Source: CBDTYW01 sp965364735 (GTDB lineage Bacteria; Actinomycetota; Nitriliruptoria; Nitriliruptorales; Nitriliruptoraceae). From it: a stretch of DNA of 8,880 bases. The notes under the pieces are model-generated. The model saw nothing but the letters and a program-made list of their open reading frames with translations, was not told the DNA's origin and searched no databases. Positions 1 to 6,062 of this stretch are shown piece by piece. A program made the translations under genes and the position numbers. Every line of letters starts with the position of its first letter. Positions within the stretch are counted from its first letter, which is position 1. Location of the stretch: assembly GCA_965364735.1 (NCBI GenBank), contig CBDTYW010000154.1:1-8880 (forward strand), in the 5' to 3' direction.

Positions 1-199
1 AGGCTGGCGGCACGGCGAGCAGCTCGATGCGGTCGCGGTACCGGTCGCCGAGCAGCGCCCCGTCCGGGCCGTGGTAGCTGAACCCGGTCCCCCGTCGGAC
101 ACGCGAGATCCCCGGTTCGTCGTCGGTGACGTGGATCAGCCCGACGCTCGGCGCCAGTCGCGCGGCGTCGTCCTCGACGAGATCGATGGGCAGCCGCAC
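1..199 (-). CDS. DNA topoisomerase IB, N-terminal fragment (runs off the left edge)
   Basis: Only the first 66 codons are present; the gene continues leftward beyond base 1. The start is a GTG at 199-197, chosen because a strong GGAGGT ribosome-binding site lies at 210-205 with a 5-base spacer. The residues around 30-47 read GISRVRRGTGFSYHGPDG and are followed by IELLAVPPA at 58-66. This matches the start of bacterial (poxvirus/eukaryote-like) type IB topoisomerases, where a G-x-x-R-x-R-R-G-x-G-F-x-Y-x-x-x-D-G segment precedes an I-x-x-L-A-[IV]-P-P-A segment. The family relaxes supercoiled DNA without ATP through a 3'-phosphotyrosine intermediate. The catalytic domain with its tyrosine lies outside the window, so activity cannot be judged here. 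The gene is divergent from the hydrolase gene at 335. The call rests on motif recall over a short stretch, but the match is specific. Confidence 0.74.
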   Translation of the reverse strand, partial: MRLPIDLVEDDAARLAPSVGLIHVTDDEPGISRVRRGTGFSYHGPDGALLGDRYRDRIELLAVPPA

Positions 200-225
200 C
201 GGTCACCTCCGAATCCGTGGGCGCG

Positions 226-265
226 CTGACGATGCCCGCAGCTGCGGGGCGTGAGCCCCCGTCAG
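226..265. promoter_or_regulatory. Nested inverted repeats between divergent genes, candidate operator
   Basis: The 135-base space between the topoisomerase IB start (199) and the hydrolase start (335) contains a perfect 14-bp palindrome, CCCGCAGCTGCGGG at 235-248. It is flanked by outer arms CTGACG (226-231) and CGTCAG (260-265). An overlapping alternative hairpin, GGGGC (246-250), GTGA loop, GCCCC (255-259), is also possible, and its loop is of the GNRA type. The position suits a regulator acting on one or both divergent genes, but no known operator is recognised. Confidence 0.35.
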
Positions 266-273
266 CCCCTCAG

Positions 274-303
274 GTGACGAGCTGTCGCAGACGCGAGTAG
301 CGT
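274..303 (+). promoter_or_regulatory. Candidate promoter for the hydrolase gene pair
   Basis: A -35-like GTGACG (274-279; four of six bases match TTGACA) is followed after 18 bases by a -10-like TAGCGT (298-303), which fits the TANNNT form common in actinobacteria. Transcription would begin near base 310. That leaves a leader of about 25 bases containing the GGAGGGG ribosome-binding site at 322-328. It was found by eye only. Confidence 0.35.
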
Positions 304-334
304 CACGCTCGCCTCGAGACCGGAGGGGACCGCC

Positions 335-898
335 TTGGCTCACGTCCTGATCTTGCACCACGCCCAAGGGCTGACCGACGGGCTCCGCGCCTTCGCGGAG
401 ACGCTGCGCGCCGCGGGACACGAGGTCACAACGCCCGACCTCTACGACGGAACCACGTTCCCGACCGTCGACCTCGGCGTCGCTCATGCGAAGACAGTCG
501 GGTTCCAGACTTTGCTGGACCGCGGTGTCGCGGCGGCCGACGGGCTCCCCGACGGCCTCGTCACGATCGGGTTCTCGCTCGGGGTGATGGCAGCGCAGTC
601 ACTGGCCCAGCAACGCCCCGGCGTCCGCGGATGCGTGCTCATGCACGGCGCCATGCCGATCCAGGAGTTCGGCGGAGCCTGGCCCGACGGCGTCGCCGCG
701 CAGGTGCACATCTGCCGCGACGACCCGTGGGAGGACCTCACCGAGATCCGGACCGCCACCGACCAGATGGGGGCCGATCTCCTCGTCTACGACGGCAACG
801 TGCACCTGTTCCTGGACCCGTCGGTCCCGGACCATCGCCCCGAGTTGGCCAAGCTCGCCACGGAGCGCATCCTCGCCTTCCTGACGACGCTGGGATGA
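335..898 (+). CDS. Dienelactone hydrolase family protein (small alpha/beta hydrolase)
   Basis: This 187-residue cytoplasmic protein starts at a TTG (335) behind a GGAGGGG site at 322-328. It has the small alpha/beta-hydrolase layout: an N-terminal strand with HHAQGLTDG (8-16), PDLYDGTTF (34-42), the nucleophile elbow GFSLG (79-83) with Ser81 as probable nucleophile, an acidic RDD segment (128-130) where the catalytic Asp is expected, and VHLFLDP (156-162) with His157. True dienelactone hydrolases use Cys at the elbow. Serine, as here, is usual in the short actinobacterial branch annotated under the same family, so hydrolysis of an ester or lactone is likely but the substrate cannot be named. 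There is no signal peptide. The stop is 3 bases before the ATG of the next gene, so the two are probably co-transcribed and perhaps translationally coupled. Confidence 0.85.
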   Translation: MAHVLILHHAQGLTDGLRAFAETLRAAGHEVTTPDLYDGTTFPTVDLGVAHAKTVGFQTLLDRGVAAADGLPDGLVTIGFSLGVMAAQSLAQQRPGVRGCVLMHGAMPIQEFGGAWPDGVAAQVHICRDDPWEDLTEIRTATDQMGADLLVYDGNVHLFLDPSVPDHRPELAKLATERILAFLTTLG

Positions 899-901
899 CC
901 G

Positions 902-1420
902 ATGCCGCATGACAGCCGCACGGACGAGCTGCCGCGCGCAGTACCGGTCGACACCGAGACCTTCTACCTCGACCGCCGCGACGACTTCCTGCGCCGTCAC
1001 CCCGACGGTGAGCCGCCGACGTATTACGTCGACTACGGCGACAAGTGCTTGCACCAGTTCCTGGCCGTCGAGCCACGCCTCACGACCGATGGCCAAGGCT
1101 GGCTGCGCAGGACGATGCGCAACCTGCAGCTCCTGATGGAGCAGATGCGCGAGGAGGACCCCGAGGGGTTCGCGGAACTCGAGCTCGATGCCGGGCGGTT
1201 CGAGGATCGCGCCTTCGAGACGCACTCCACCGCGTACCTCGAGGCCGGCCTGTTCCGGCTCCCGGCCGACGATCTGGTCAAGATCATCCGCACGCCGAAC
1301 CTCGGCGATCTGCTGCGCCCGGACGGGATCCGGGAGATCCTCGAGGTTGTCGAGGACGTGTCGCTCCGCGACCTCGCGACGATCCTGCGGCGGACGCTCG
1401 TGGACCGTCCGAGCTCGTAG
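902..1420 (+). CDS. Hypothetical acidic protein in operon with the hydrolase
   Basis: I do not recognise this 172-residue protein. It starts at ATG 902, just 3 bases after the upstream stop, with no strong ribosome-binding site of its own, which suggests translation coupled to the hydrolase. No signal peptide or membrane segment is visible. It is rich in Asp, Glu, Arg and Leu and looks mostly helical. Distinctive stretches are PPTYYVDYGDKCLHQFL (38-54), WLRRTMRNLQLLMEQM (67-82), FETHSTAYLEAGLFRLP (105-121) and a helical end DLLRPDGIREILEVVEDVS (136-154). A single cysteine (Cys49) lies in the most distinctive stretch. Natural codon usage and tight coupling make it a real gene. The YYVDYGDKCL to RNLQLLMEQ region looks like a compact helical fold, but I cannot tie it to a family. 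It may act on or with the hydrolase, which is inference only. Confidence 0.75.
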   Translation: MPHDSRTDELPRAVPVDTETFYLDRRDDFLRRHPDGEPPTYYVDYGDKCLHQFLAVEPRLTTDGQGWLRRTMRNLQLLMEQMREEDPEGFAELELDAGRFEDRAFETHSTAYLEAGLFRLPADDLVKIIRTPNLGDLLRPDGIREILEVVEDVSLRDLATILRRTLVDRPSS

Positions 1421-1688
1421 CGAGGAGCCCGCGGCGGCACAGCCGACCTCTGGCCCCGCTGCAACGCGCTCGCCATGTCCCTTCGGACAGGGTTCGCCAA
1501 CCGCGCATTCCGGGCGTTGACCGGGCCGCGTCCGCGTCGGTCGCGGTTAGCGTCCGGCCCCGTCGCAGGGCACCTGCGTGTTGCCGACCCGCCCTGTGGT
1601 CTCTCGCCCGTCGGACGCCGCTCGTCGGCATTGCCTCGAACGCGTCTCGCGCCCCGGCTCTCCCCCGCTCCCGAACAAGGTGGCATCC
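1421..1688 (+). promoter_or_regulatory. Rpf-gene upstream region with several strong inverted repeats, candidate structured leader
   Basis: This 268-base gap has no convincing gene. It contains a TGTCC-CTTC-GGACA hairpin (1476-1489). An 11-bp stem with one mismatch pairs CGCCAACCGCG (1495-1505) with CGCGGTTAGCG (1542-1552). A perfect CGCAGG-GCA-CCTGCG hairpin lies at 1564-1578, and TGCCGAC (1582-1588) can pair with GTCGGCA (1624-1630). CAGGGC (1566-1571) can pair either locally or with GCCCTG (1591-1596), so two mutually exclusive folds exist. A TTGACC at 1517-1522 resembles a -35 box but has no well-spaced -10. The region ends in AAGGTGG (1677-1683), the ribosome-binding site for the ATG at 1689. 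Some rpf genes in actinobacteria carry c-di-AMP riboswitches; I looked for that consensus and did not find it. Confidence 0.35.
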
Positions 1689-3074
1689 ATGACTTCAGGA
1701 CATCCCCGACTTCATCCGCGACACATCGTCCCGACCGCGATCGCTGCCCTCGCAGCACTCGCCCTCACCCTGCTCCCCGTCAGCCCCGCACACGCCCAGA
1801 CCGACGACGTCGCCCGCATCGCTGGCACCGACCGACACGCCACGGCAGCCGCCGTCGCGCTCGACGGCTGGGGCACCGCGGACCACGTCCTGCTCGCCAC
1901 GAGCCGCAGCTTCCCTGACGCCCTCGCCGCGACGCCGTTCGCCGCACGCAGCAACGCGCCGATCCTGCTGACGCAGCCCGACCAGCTCTCCTCGGTCACC
2001 CGCGATGCACTCGCGGAGCTCGGGACGACGTCGGTCACCGTCCTCGGTGGCCCGGCGGCGATCTCGAAGAACGTCGTGAAGCAGATCGAGGCCCTCGGCA
2101 TGACCGTCGAGCGCATCGCCGGCGACACCCGCTACGAGACCGCCGCCGCGCTCGCCCTGCGCGACGCCCGTGTCAGCCAGATCTCCGTCGTCGCGCTCGC
2201 CCTGGGCAACCGGGAAGAGGGCGCAGCCTTCGCCGACGCGCTGGCCGCGTCCTCGCTGTCCGGCCTCGACGTCCCCGTCCCGGTCCTGCTCACCAAGGCC
2301 GACACCGTCCCCGCAGCATCCCTCGCCGCCATCGACGCGCTCGGCGTCGAGAAGGTGCTCGTCCTCGGCGGCGAGGCCGCCGTCGACGACAACGTCCTCG
2401 TGGAGCTCCGAGCCCACGGACTCACGGTCGAACGCCTCGAGGGCAACGACCGCTACGCCACCGCCGTCTCCGTCACCGACCGCGCAATCGGCGGGGTCGA
2501 GGGCGAGCACGGCGCCATCGCACCCAGCGGCGTCGTGATCGCGAGCGGACGTGGGTTCGCTGATGCCATGTCCGCCGGAGCCCTCGCCGCGCGTCGCGGA
2601 CATCCGCTCCTGCTCGTGCCCGGCAACGACATCAGCGACGTCGTCGACGACCGGATCCGCAGCGCCGGCATCACCGGCGCGACGGTGGTCGGCGGATCCT
2701 CCGTCGTCGCCGACTTCGCCGTCGAGGAGCTCCAGGCAGCCGTCACCGGTCAGCCCCGCCCGACCCCGCCGCCGCCCCCGCCGGCCTGCGATCTCGAGTA
2801 CTCGTCACCTGACTGCGCCTACACCTACGAGCACAAGGTCTCGACGTGGGAGGCGCTCGCCGACTGCGAGTCGCACGGCAACTGGTCCATCAACACCGGC
2901 AACGGCTATTACGGCGGCATCCAGTTCTCGATGAGCTCGTGGCGCGCCGTCGGCGGGCAGAGCCGCCCGGACCTCAACTCCAAGTGGGAGCAGATCCACC
3001 GCGGCGAGCTGCTGCAGGACCGTCAGGGCTGGGGTGCCTGGCCCGCCTGCACCCGCAAGCTCGGCATGCGCTGA
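1689..3074 (+). CDS. Secreted cell-wall-binding resuscitation-promoting-factor-like protein (3 CW_binding_2 repeats + Rpf transglycosylase-like domain)
   Basis: This 461-residue exported protein starts at ATG 1689 behind AAGGTGG (1677-1683). An upstream in-frame GTG (1578) was rejected because it would bury the signal peptide. Residues 9-36 form a signal peptide (His/Arg, then an Ala/Leu-rich core, then AHA before Gln37). Three cell-wall-binding repeats of the CW_binding_2 (PF04122) type follow, at about 41-133, 140-238 and 247-350, each opening with R-[IL]-x-G-[TDN]-x-R-[HY]-x-T-A. A Pro-rich linker (357-366) leads to an Rpf/transglycosylase-like domain (385-461). It carries WEALADCESHGNW with the probable catalytic Glu394, NGYYGGIQFSMSSW (405-418), and Cys393 with Cys454 placed like the conserved Rpf disulfide. 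Cys367 and Cys376 in the linker may form another bridge. Rpf domains cleave peptidoglycan glycan strands and help dormant cells resume growth. The repeats should hold the enzyme on the wall, replacing the LysM or G5 anchors seen in other Rpfs. Confidence 0.9.
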   Translation: MTSGHPRLHPRHIVPTAIAALAALALTLLPVSPAHAQTDDVARIAGTDRHATAAAVALDGWGTADHVLLATSRSFPDALAATPFAARSNAPILLTQPDQLSSVTRDALAELGTTSVTVLGGPAAISKNVVKQIEALGMTVERIAGDTRYETAAALALRDARVSQISVVALALGNREEGAAFADALAASSLSGLDVPVPVLLTKADTVPAASLAAIDALGVEKVLVLGGEAAVDDNVLVELRAHGLTVERLEGNDRYATAVSVTDRAIGGVEGEHGAIAPSGVVIASGRGFADAMSAGALAARRGHPLLLVPGNDISDVVDDRIRSAGITGATVVGGSSVVADFAVEELQAAVTGQPRPTPPPPPPACDLEYSSPDCAYTYEHKVSTWEALADCESHGNWSINTGNGYYGGIQFSMSSWRAVGGQSRPDLNSKWEQIHRGELLQDRQGWGAWPACTRKLGMR

Positions 3075-3082
3075 GCTCGCGT

Positions 3083-3120
3083 CGGACAACGCCACAGCAC
3101 TTCCCCGGACAACGTCACAG
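3083..3120 (+). repeat. Two direct copies of a 15-base unit, 23 bases apart
   Basis: CGGACAACGCCACAG (3083-3097) recurs as CGGACAACGTCACAG (3106-3120), with 14 of 15 bases identical. The pair lies directly after the rpf-like stop codon and runs into the terminator stem. The second copy contributes both the unpaired bulge and the first bases of the inner stem. Confidence 0.7.
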
Positions 3121-3160
3121 GCGGCCACCGAGGTGGCCGCCTGTCGGGGAAGTTCGTGTG
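3093..3160. terminator. Two-part hairpin between convergent genes, probable bidirectional terminator
   Basis: The inner stem is a perfect 12-bp pairing, ACAGGCGGCCAC (3117-3128) with GTGGCCGCCTGT (3133-3144), closed by a CGAG loop. An outer perfect 9-bp stem, ACTTCCCCG (3099-3107) with CGGGGAAGT (3145-3153), is separated from it by a 9-base bulge (3108-3116) on one side only. A further CACA/TGTG pairing (3093-3096 with 3157-3160) is possible. It lies 18 bases after the rpf-like stop and 4 bases beyond the stop of the leftward histone gene, so it can serve both. It has no long T-run, which is usual for high-GC actinobacteria. Confidence 0.85.
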
Positions 3161-3164
3161 ATGC

Positions 3165-3341
3165 CTAGAAGTCGCAGCCTCGCAGCGTCGCACGGTTGTT
3201 GGCCTTGGCGCGGGCTGCCGCGTCCTCGACGAGCGAGATGACTCGCTCGTTGATGACGTCGACGGCGTCGGCCGAGACCCGAAGGTCGAGTTCCTTGACG
3301 GTCGCCTTGATCTTGGATGCGACGATCACCTGCTCTGACAT
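3165..3341 (-). CDS. Small histone-fold protein (bacterial histone, DUF1931-like)
   Basis: This 58-residue protein starts at ATG 3341-3339 behind GGGAG (3350-3346). A longer in-frame reading to 3446 was rejected because its extra residues are Cys-rich and unlike the family. The sequence matches the single-histone-fold pattern of bacterial and archaeal histones. Helix 1 is VIVASKIKATVKE (5-17), helix 2 runs from SADAVDVINERV to about Asn48 (23-48), and the NRATLRGCDF end (49-58) corresponds to the family's G-R-K-T-V-x-x-x-D-[FL]. Arg50 and Asp57 are placed to form the Arg-Asp clamp typical of histone folds, and helix 3 is nearly absent, as in short bacterial histones. Such proteins dimerise and some bind or bend DNA. 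The chain has nine Lys/Arg and nine Asp/Glu, so it has no net charge, which leaves DNA binding open. It faces the rpf-like gene across a shared terminator and lies 117 bases downstream of the PBP gene on the same strand. Confidence 0.75.
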   Translation of the reverse strand: MSEQVIVASKIKATVKELDLRVSADAVDVINERVISLVEDAAARAKANNRATLRGCDF

Positions 3342-3407
3342 GGCTCTCCCGTTTCTGCAGATCGTTGAGGGACTGCAACAACAGGCTGTCATGTCTCGGG
3401 CGTGATT

Positions 3408-3432
3408 CCCCGCATCTCGCGCACGCACGGGG
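3408..3432 (-). terminator. Weak hairpin after the PBP gene
   Basis: CCCCG (3408-3412) pairs with CGGGG (3428-3432), and two wobble pairs can extend the stem inward. It lies 27 bases downstream of the PBP stop codon and upstream of the histone start. It could separate the two transcripts, but the stem is short, has a long loop and lacks a T-run. Read-through from the PBP gene into the histone gene is therefore equally possible. No clear promoter for the histone gene is visible in 3342-3458. Confidence 0.25.
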
Positions 3433-3458
3433 TGGCGCTGTGACACGTCGGGGCGCGG

Positions 3459-6062
3459 TCAGTCGCCGTCTGTCGGCTCGCTGGACGACGCCGTCGGGCT
3501 CGGTGACGGGCTCGGTGAGGACGGGCTGGGGCTCGGCGACGGGTCGTCTGACGGCGTGCTCGACGGGGTCGGGCTGGGCGACGGACTCGAGGTCGGCTTG
3601 GGCGACGACGTCGGCACGCCCGGCAGCTCGTCGGACTCCGAGTCCGACGGTGTCGGTGTCGGCTTGGGGGCCGGTGCAGGCTGCTCGTACGCCTCGGGCT
3701 CCGCGACCGGCGAGCACTTCTCCGGCTGGGTGCCCTTCTTGAACGAGTCCCCGTCGGTGCCGGTCGCCCAGGTCGAGGCCTGCGGGTCGAAGCCCTTGAG
3801 GTCCTCACGGTCCTCCGGCGCCGTCGACGGCTTGGTCGACGGCTCCGCCGACTGCGCGTTCTGGGCGACGGCGTCGCCGTCGTCATTGGGCTCCTTGCCC
3901 TTCGCCGGTTCCTCGGAGGCCGTGTCGCCGGGGGTGTCCCAGACGGGTGGCGGCGGGCACGCCGGCATGCGGTAGCGGGCGAGGCGCACGCGCGCGAGGT
4001 CGGACTCGGTGACCGCCTTGGACATGAAGTCGGCCCAGATCTTCGCAGGCGCGGTGCCACCCGAGATGGAGCGGTAGCCGAGCACGTCGCGCATCGGCGT
4101 GGGCGTCTCGAAGCCCATCCAGACGGCCGTCGAGAGGTTGCCGGCGTAGCCCACGAGCCAGGCGTTGCCGTTGTCGTCGGTGGTCCCGGTCTTGGCCGCA
4201 GCGTCGATGCCGATGCGTGCCGAGCGGGCGGTGCCCTCGTCGACAACGCCTCGGAGAAGGGTGGTGATCTGCTGAGCGGTCTCCTCGGTGATCGCCTGTT
4301 CGCACGTCGGCTCGAGCTTCAGGATCACGTCGCCGGAGCGGTCGCGGATCTCGCTCACCGCGAACGGCTCGCAGTGACGGCCGTCGTTCGCGAACGTCGC
4401 GAACACCTCAGCCATCTCGATCGGGAAGAGGTCGGCGGCGCCGAGCGCGCTCGCGCAGCCCGGCTCGAACTCCGTGTCGACGCCGAGCGCGTACGCCATC
4501 TCGGCGACCTTCTTGACCCCGACGGCCACGCCGAGCTTCACGTGGAAGACGTTGTTCGACTCGGTCATCGCCGAGTACATGTCCTCGACGCCGCCCGAAC
4601 GGTCATAGTTGTTCGGGGCGTAGTCGCCGCACCCGGTGATGGTCTGGCCGGACGTGACGTCGGTGTGCCAGCTCGTGGGCAGACCTGCCTCGAGCGCCGC
4701 CGCGGCGACGATCGGCTTGAACGAGGAGCCGACCTGACGTCCCGAGCCACCGAGACCGGGGACGAGCGGGTTGACCGTCGTCGTGGAGCACGGCTCCTCC
4801 GGGCACGGCCCGAACGCCTTCGGTCCGAAGGCCATGGCCTTCACGGCGCCGGAGGTCGAGTCGACCGAGACCAGGCCCGCGAGCGGGTCGGCCTCCGGGT
4901 CCGTCACGACGGCGCGAACCGCGGCGTCCGCCGCGTCCTGGAGGTCCATGTCGATGGTCGTCGTGATCGTCAGCCCGCCCTCGAAGAGCATCCGGGCGCG
5001 CGCGTCACGGTCACCGCCGAGCTCGGGGCGCTGCAGGAGCTGCTGCTTGACGTACTCGACGAAGAACGCCTGCTCGATGGCCGGCTGCGGGGTGACGTCG
5101 AGCAGCGCCGCGATGGGGACCTCTGCGGCAGCACGCGCCTCCTCGGCGGTGATCATCTCGGTGGCGACCATGCGGTCGAGCGCGCCGAGCTGGCGGGCCT
5201 TGGCTGCCTCGGGGTCGCTGACCGGGTTCGCGCCCTCGGGGGACGCGATGATGCCGGCCAGCAGCGACGCGCGGTTGAGGTCGAGGTCCGACGCGGGAAT
5301 CCCGAAGTAGTACTGCGATGCCGCCTCGACGCCGTAGTTGCCGCCGCCGAGGTAGACGATGTTCAGGTAGCGGGTCAGGATCTCGTCCTTGCCGAGGGTG
5401 TCCTCGACGTCGAGCGCCCAGATCGCTTCCTTGATCTTGCGGTCGAAGCTGCGCTCGTTGGTGAGCAGCGCGTTCTTGACGTACTGCTGGGTGATCGTGG
5501 ATCCGCCCTGCGAGACGCCACCGGCGATGATGTTCTTGATCGCCGCGCGGCCGATCGCGGTGACGTCGACACCCTCGTGGGCGTAGAAGTCGGCGTCCTC
5601 GGTGGACAGGACCGCGTCGACCAGCACCTGCGGGACGTCGTCGAGCGTGACGGCTGTGCGGTTCTCGGCGCCGGACAGGCGGGTGAACTCCACGCCGTTC
5701 GCGTCCGTGAGGATCGAGCCCTGAGCGGGGTTGTCGATGTCCGGGACGCCGGGGACCCGGATGATGTTGTGGCCGACGAACTGGGCGATCTCGTCGGTGA
5801 CGCCGATCACGTCGAGCACGCCGATGGCCACGATCATCGCGACGAGCGCTGCACCGAGGCGGAGCGACCAGCGTCGGATCGGGGCGGGGATCATGTCGAA
5901 GCGTCCTGCGTCGCGACCGGTGTCGCCGTCGCCACGGATCGGACGCTCCATGCGCCGGGTGGCGGCGGCCCGCTCGAGGTCGGCGCGGCGGTTGGCACGC
6001 GCATCGCTGGCTTCGGCGCCCGGCGAGCGGCGTCCGCCGGGACGGGACGGGGTGTTGGACAT
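3459..6062 (-). CDS. Bifunctional class A penicillin-binding protein (glycosyltransferase/transpeptidase)
   Basis: This 867-residue membrane protein polymerises lipid II into glycan strands and cross-links the peptides. The start at ATG 6062-6060 has GGAG (6073-6070) 7 bases upstream; an open reading further upstream to 6248 was rejected as non-genic. A basic, disordered cytoplasmic tail (1-66) precedes one membrane segment (about 67-88). The glycosyltransferase domain (family GT51) shows EDADFYAHEGVD (155-166; catalytic Glu155), GGSTITQQY (186-194), RKIKEAIWALDVE (208-220) and EILTRYLNIVYLGGGNYGVE (227-246). The transpeptidase domain has SSFK (446-449; Ser446 acylated by beta-lactams), SNN (502-504) and KTGT (624-627). 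The last 165 residues or so form an acidic, then Ser/Pro/Thr-repetitive, outer tail (about 800-867 almost only S, P, T). Eight cysteines (420, 425, 478, 536, 564, 587, 702, 783) all lie outside the membrane. It follows serS on the same strand after 249 bases, so it may have its own promoter. Confidence 0.96.
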   Translation of the reverse strand: MSNTPSRPGGRRSPGAEASDARANRRADLERAAATRRMERPIRGDGDTGRDAGRFDMIPAPIRRWSLRLGAALVAMIVAIGVLDVIGVTDEIAQFVGHNIIRVPGVPDIDNPAQGSILTDANGVEFTRLSGAENRTAVTLDDVPQVLVDAVLSTEDADFYAHEGVDVTAIGRAAIKNIIAGGVSQGGSTITQQYVKNALLTNERSFDRKIKEAIWALDVEDTLGKDEILTRYLNIVYLGGGNYGVEAASQYYFGIPASDLDLNRASLLAGIIASPEGANPVSDPEAAKARQLGALDRMVATEMITAEEARAAAEVPIAALLDVTPQPAIEQAFFVEYVKQQLLQRPELGGDRDARARMLFEGGLTITTTIDMDLQDAADAAVRAVVTDPEADPLAGLVSVDSTSGAVKAMAFGPKAFGPCPEEPCSTTTVNPLVPGLGGSGRQVGSSFKPIVAAAALEAGLPTSWHTDVTSGQTITGCGDYAPNNYDRSGGVEDMYSAMTESNNVFHVKLGVAVGVKKVAEMAYALGVDTEFEPGCASALGAADLFPIEMAEVFATFANDGRHCEPFAVSEIRDRSGDVILKLEPTCEQAITEETAQQITTLLRGVVDEGTARSARIGIDAAAKTGTTDDNGNAWLVGYAGNLSTAVWMGFETPTPMRDVLGYRSISGGTAPAKIWADFMSKAVTESDLARVRLARYRMPACPPPPVWDTPGDTASEEPAKGKEPNDDGDAVAQNAQSAEPSTKPSTAPEDREDLKGFDPQASTWATGTDGDSFKKGTQPEKCSPVAEPEAYEQPAPAPKPTPTPSDSESDELPGVPTSSPKPTSSPSPSPTPSSTPSDDPSPSPSPSSPSPSPSPTASSSEPTDGD

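Noticed and set aside
1421..1688. c-di-AMP (ydaO/yuaA) riboswitch, expected before some rpf genes
   Set aside because: The conserved blocks of that riboswitch are absent on the + strand. A GGTTAGC at 1545-1551 is only a reverse-complement resemblance to part of it.
1695..2603. A 302-codon open frame on the minus strand
   Set aside because: It is antisense to the rpf-like gene and Gly/Asp/Glu-rich without motifs.
3342..3446. Longer N-terminus for the histone-fold protein
   Set aside because: It adds a Cys-rich stretch with no family match, and the internal ATG at 3341 has a good ribosome-binding site and the expected family N-terminus.
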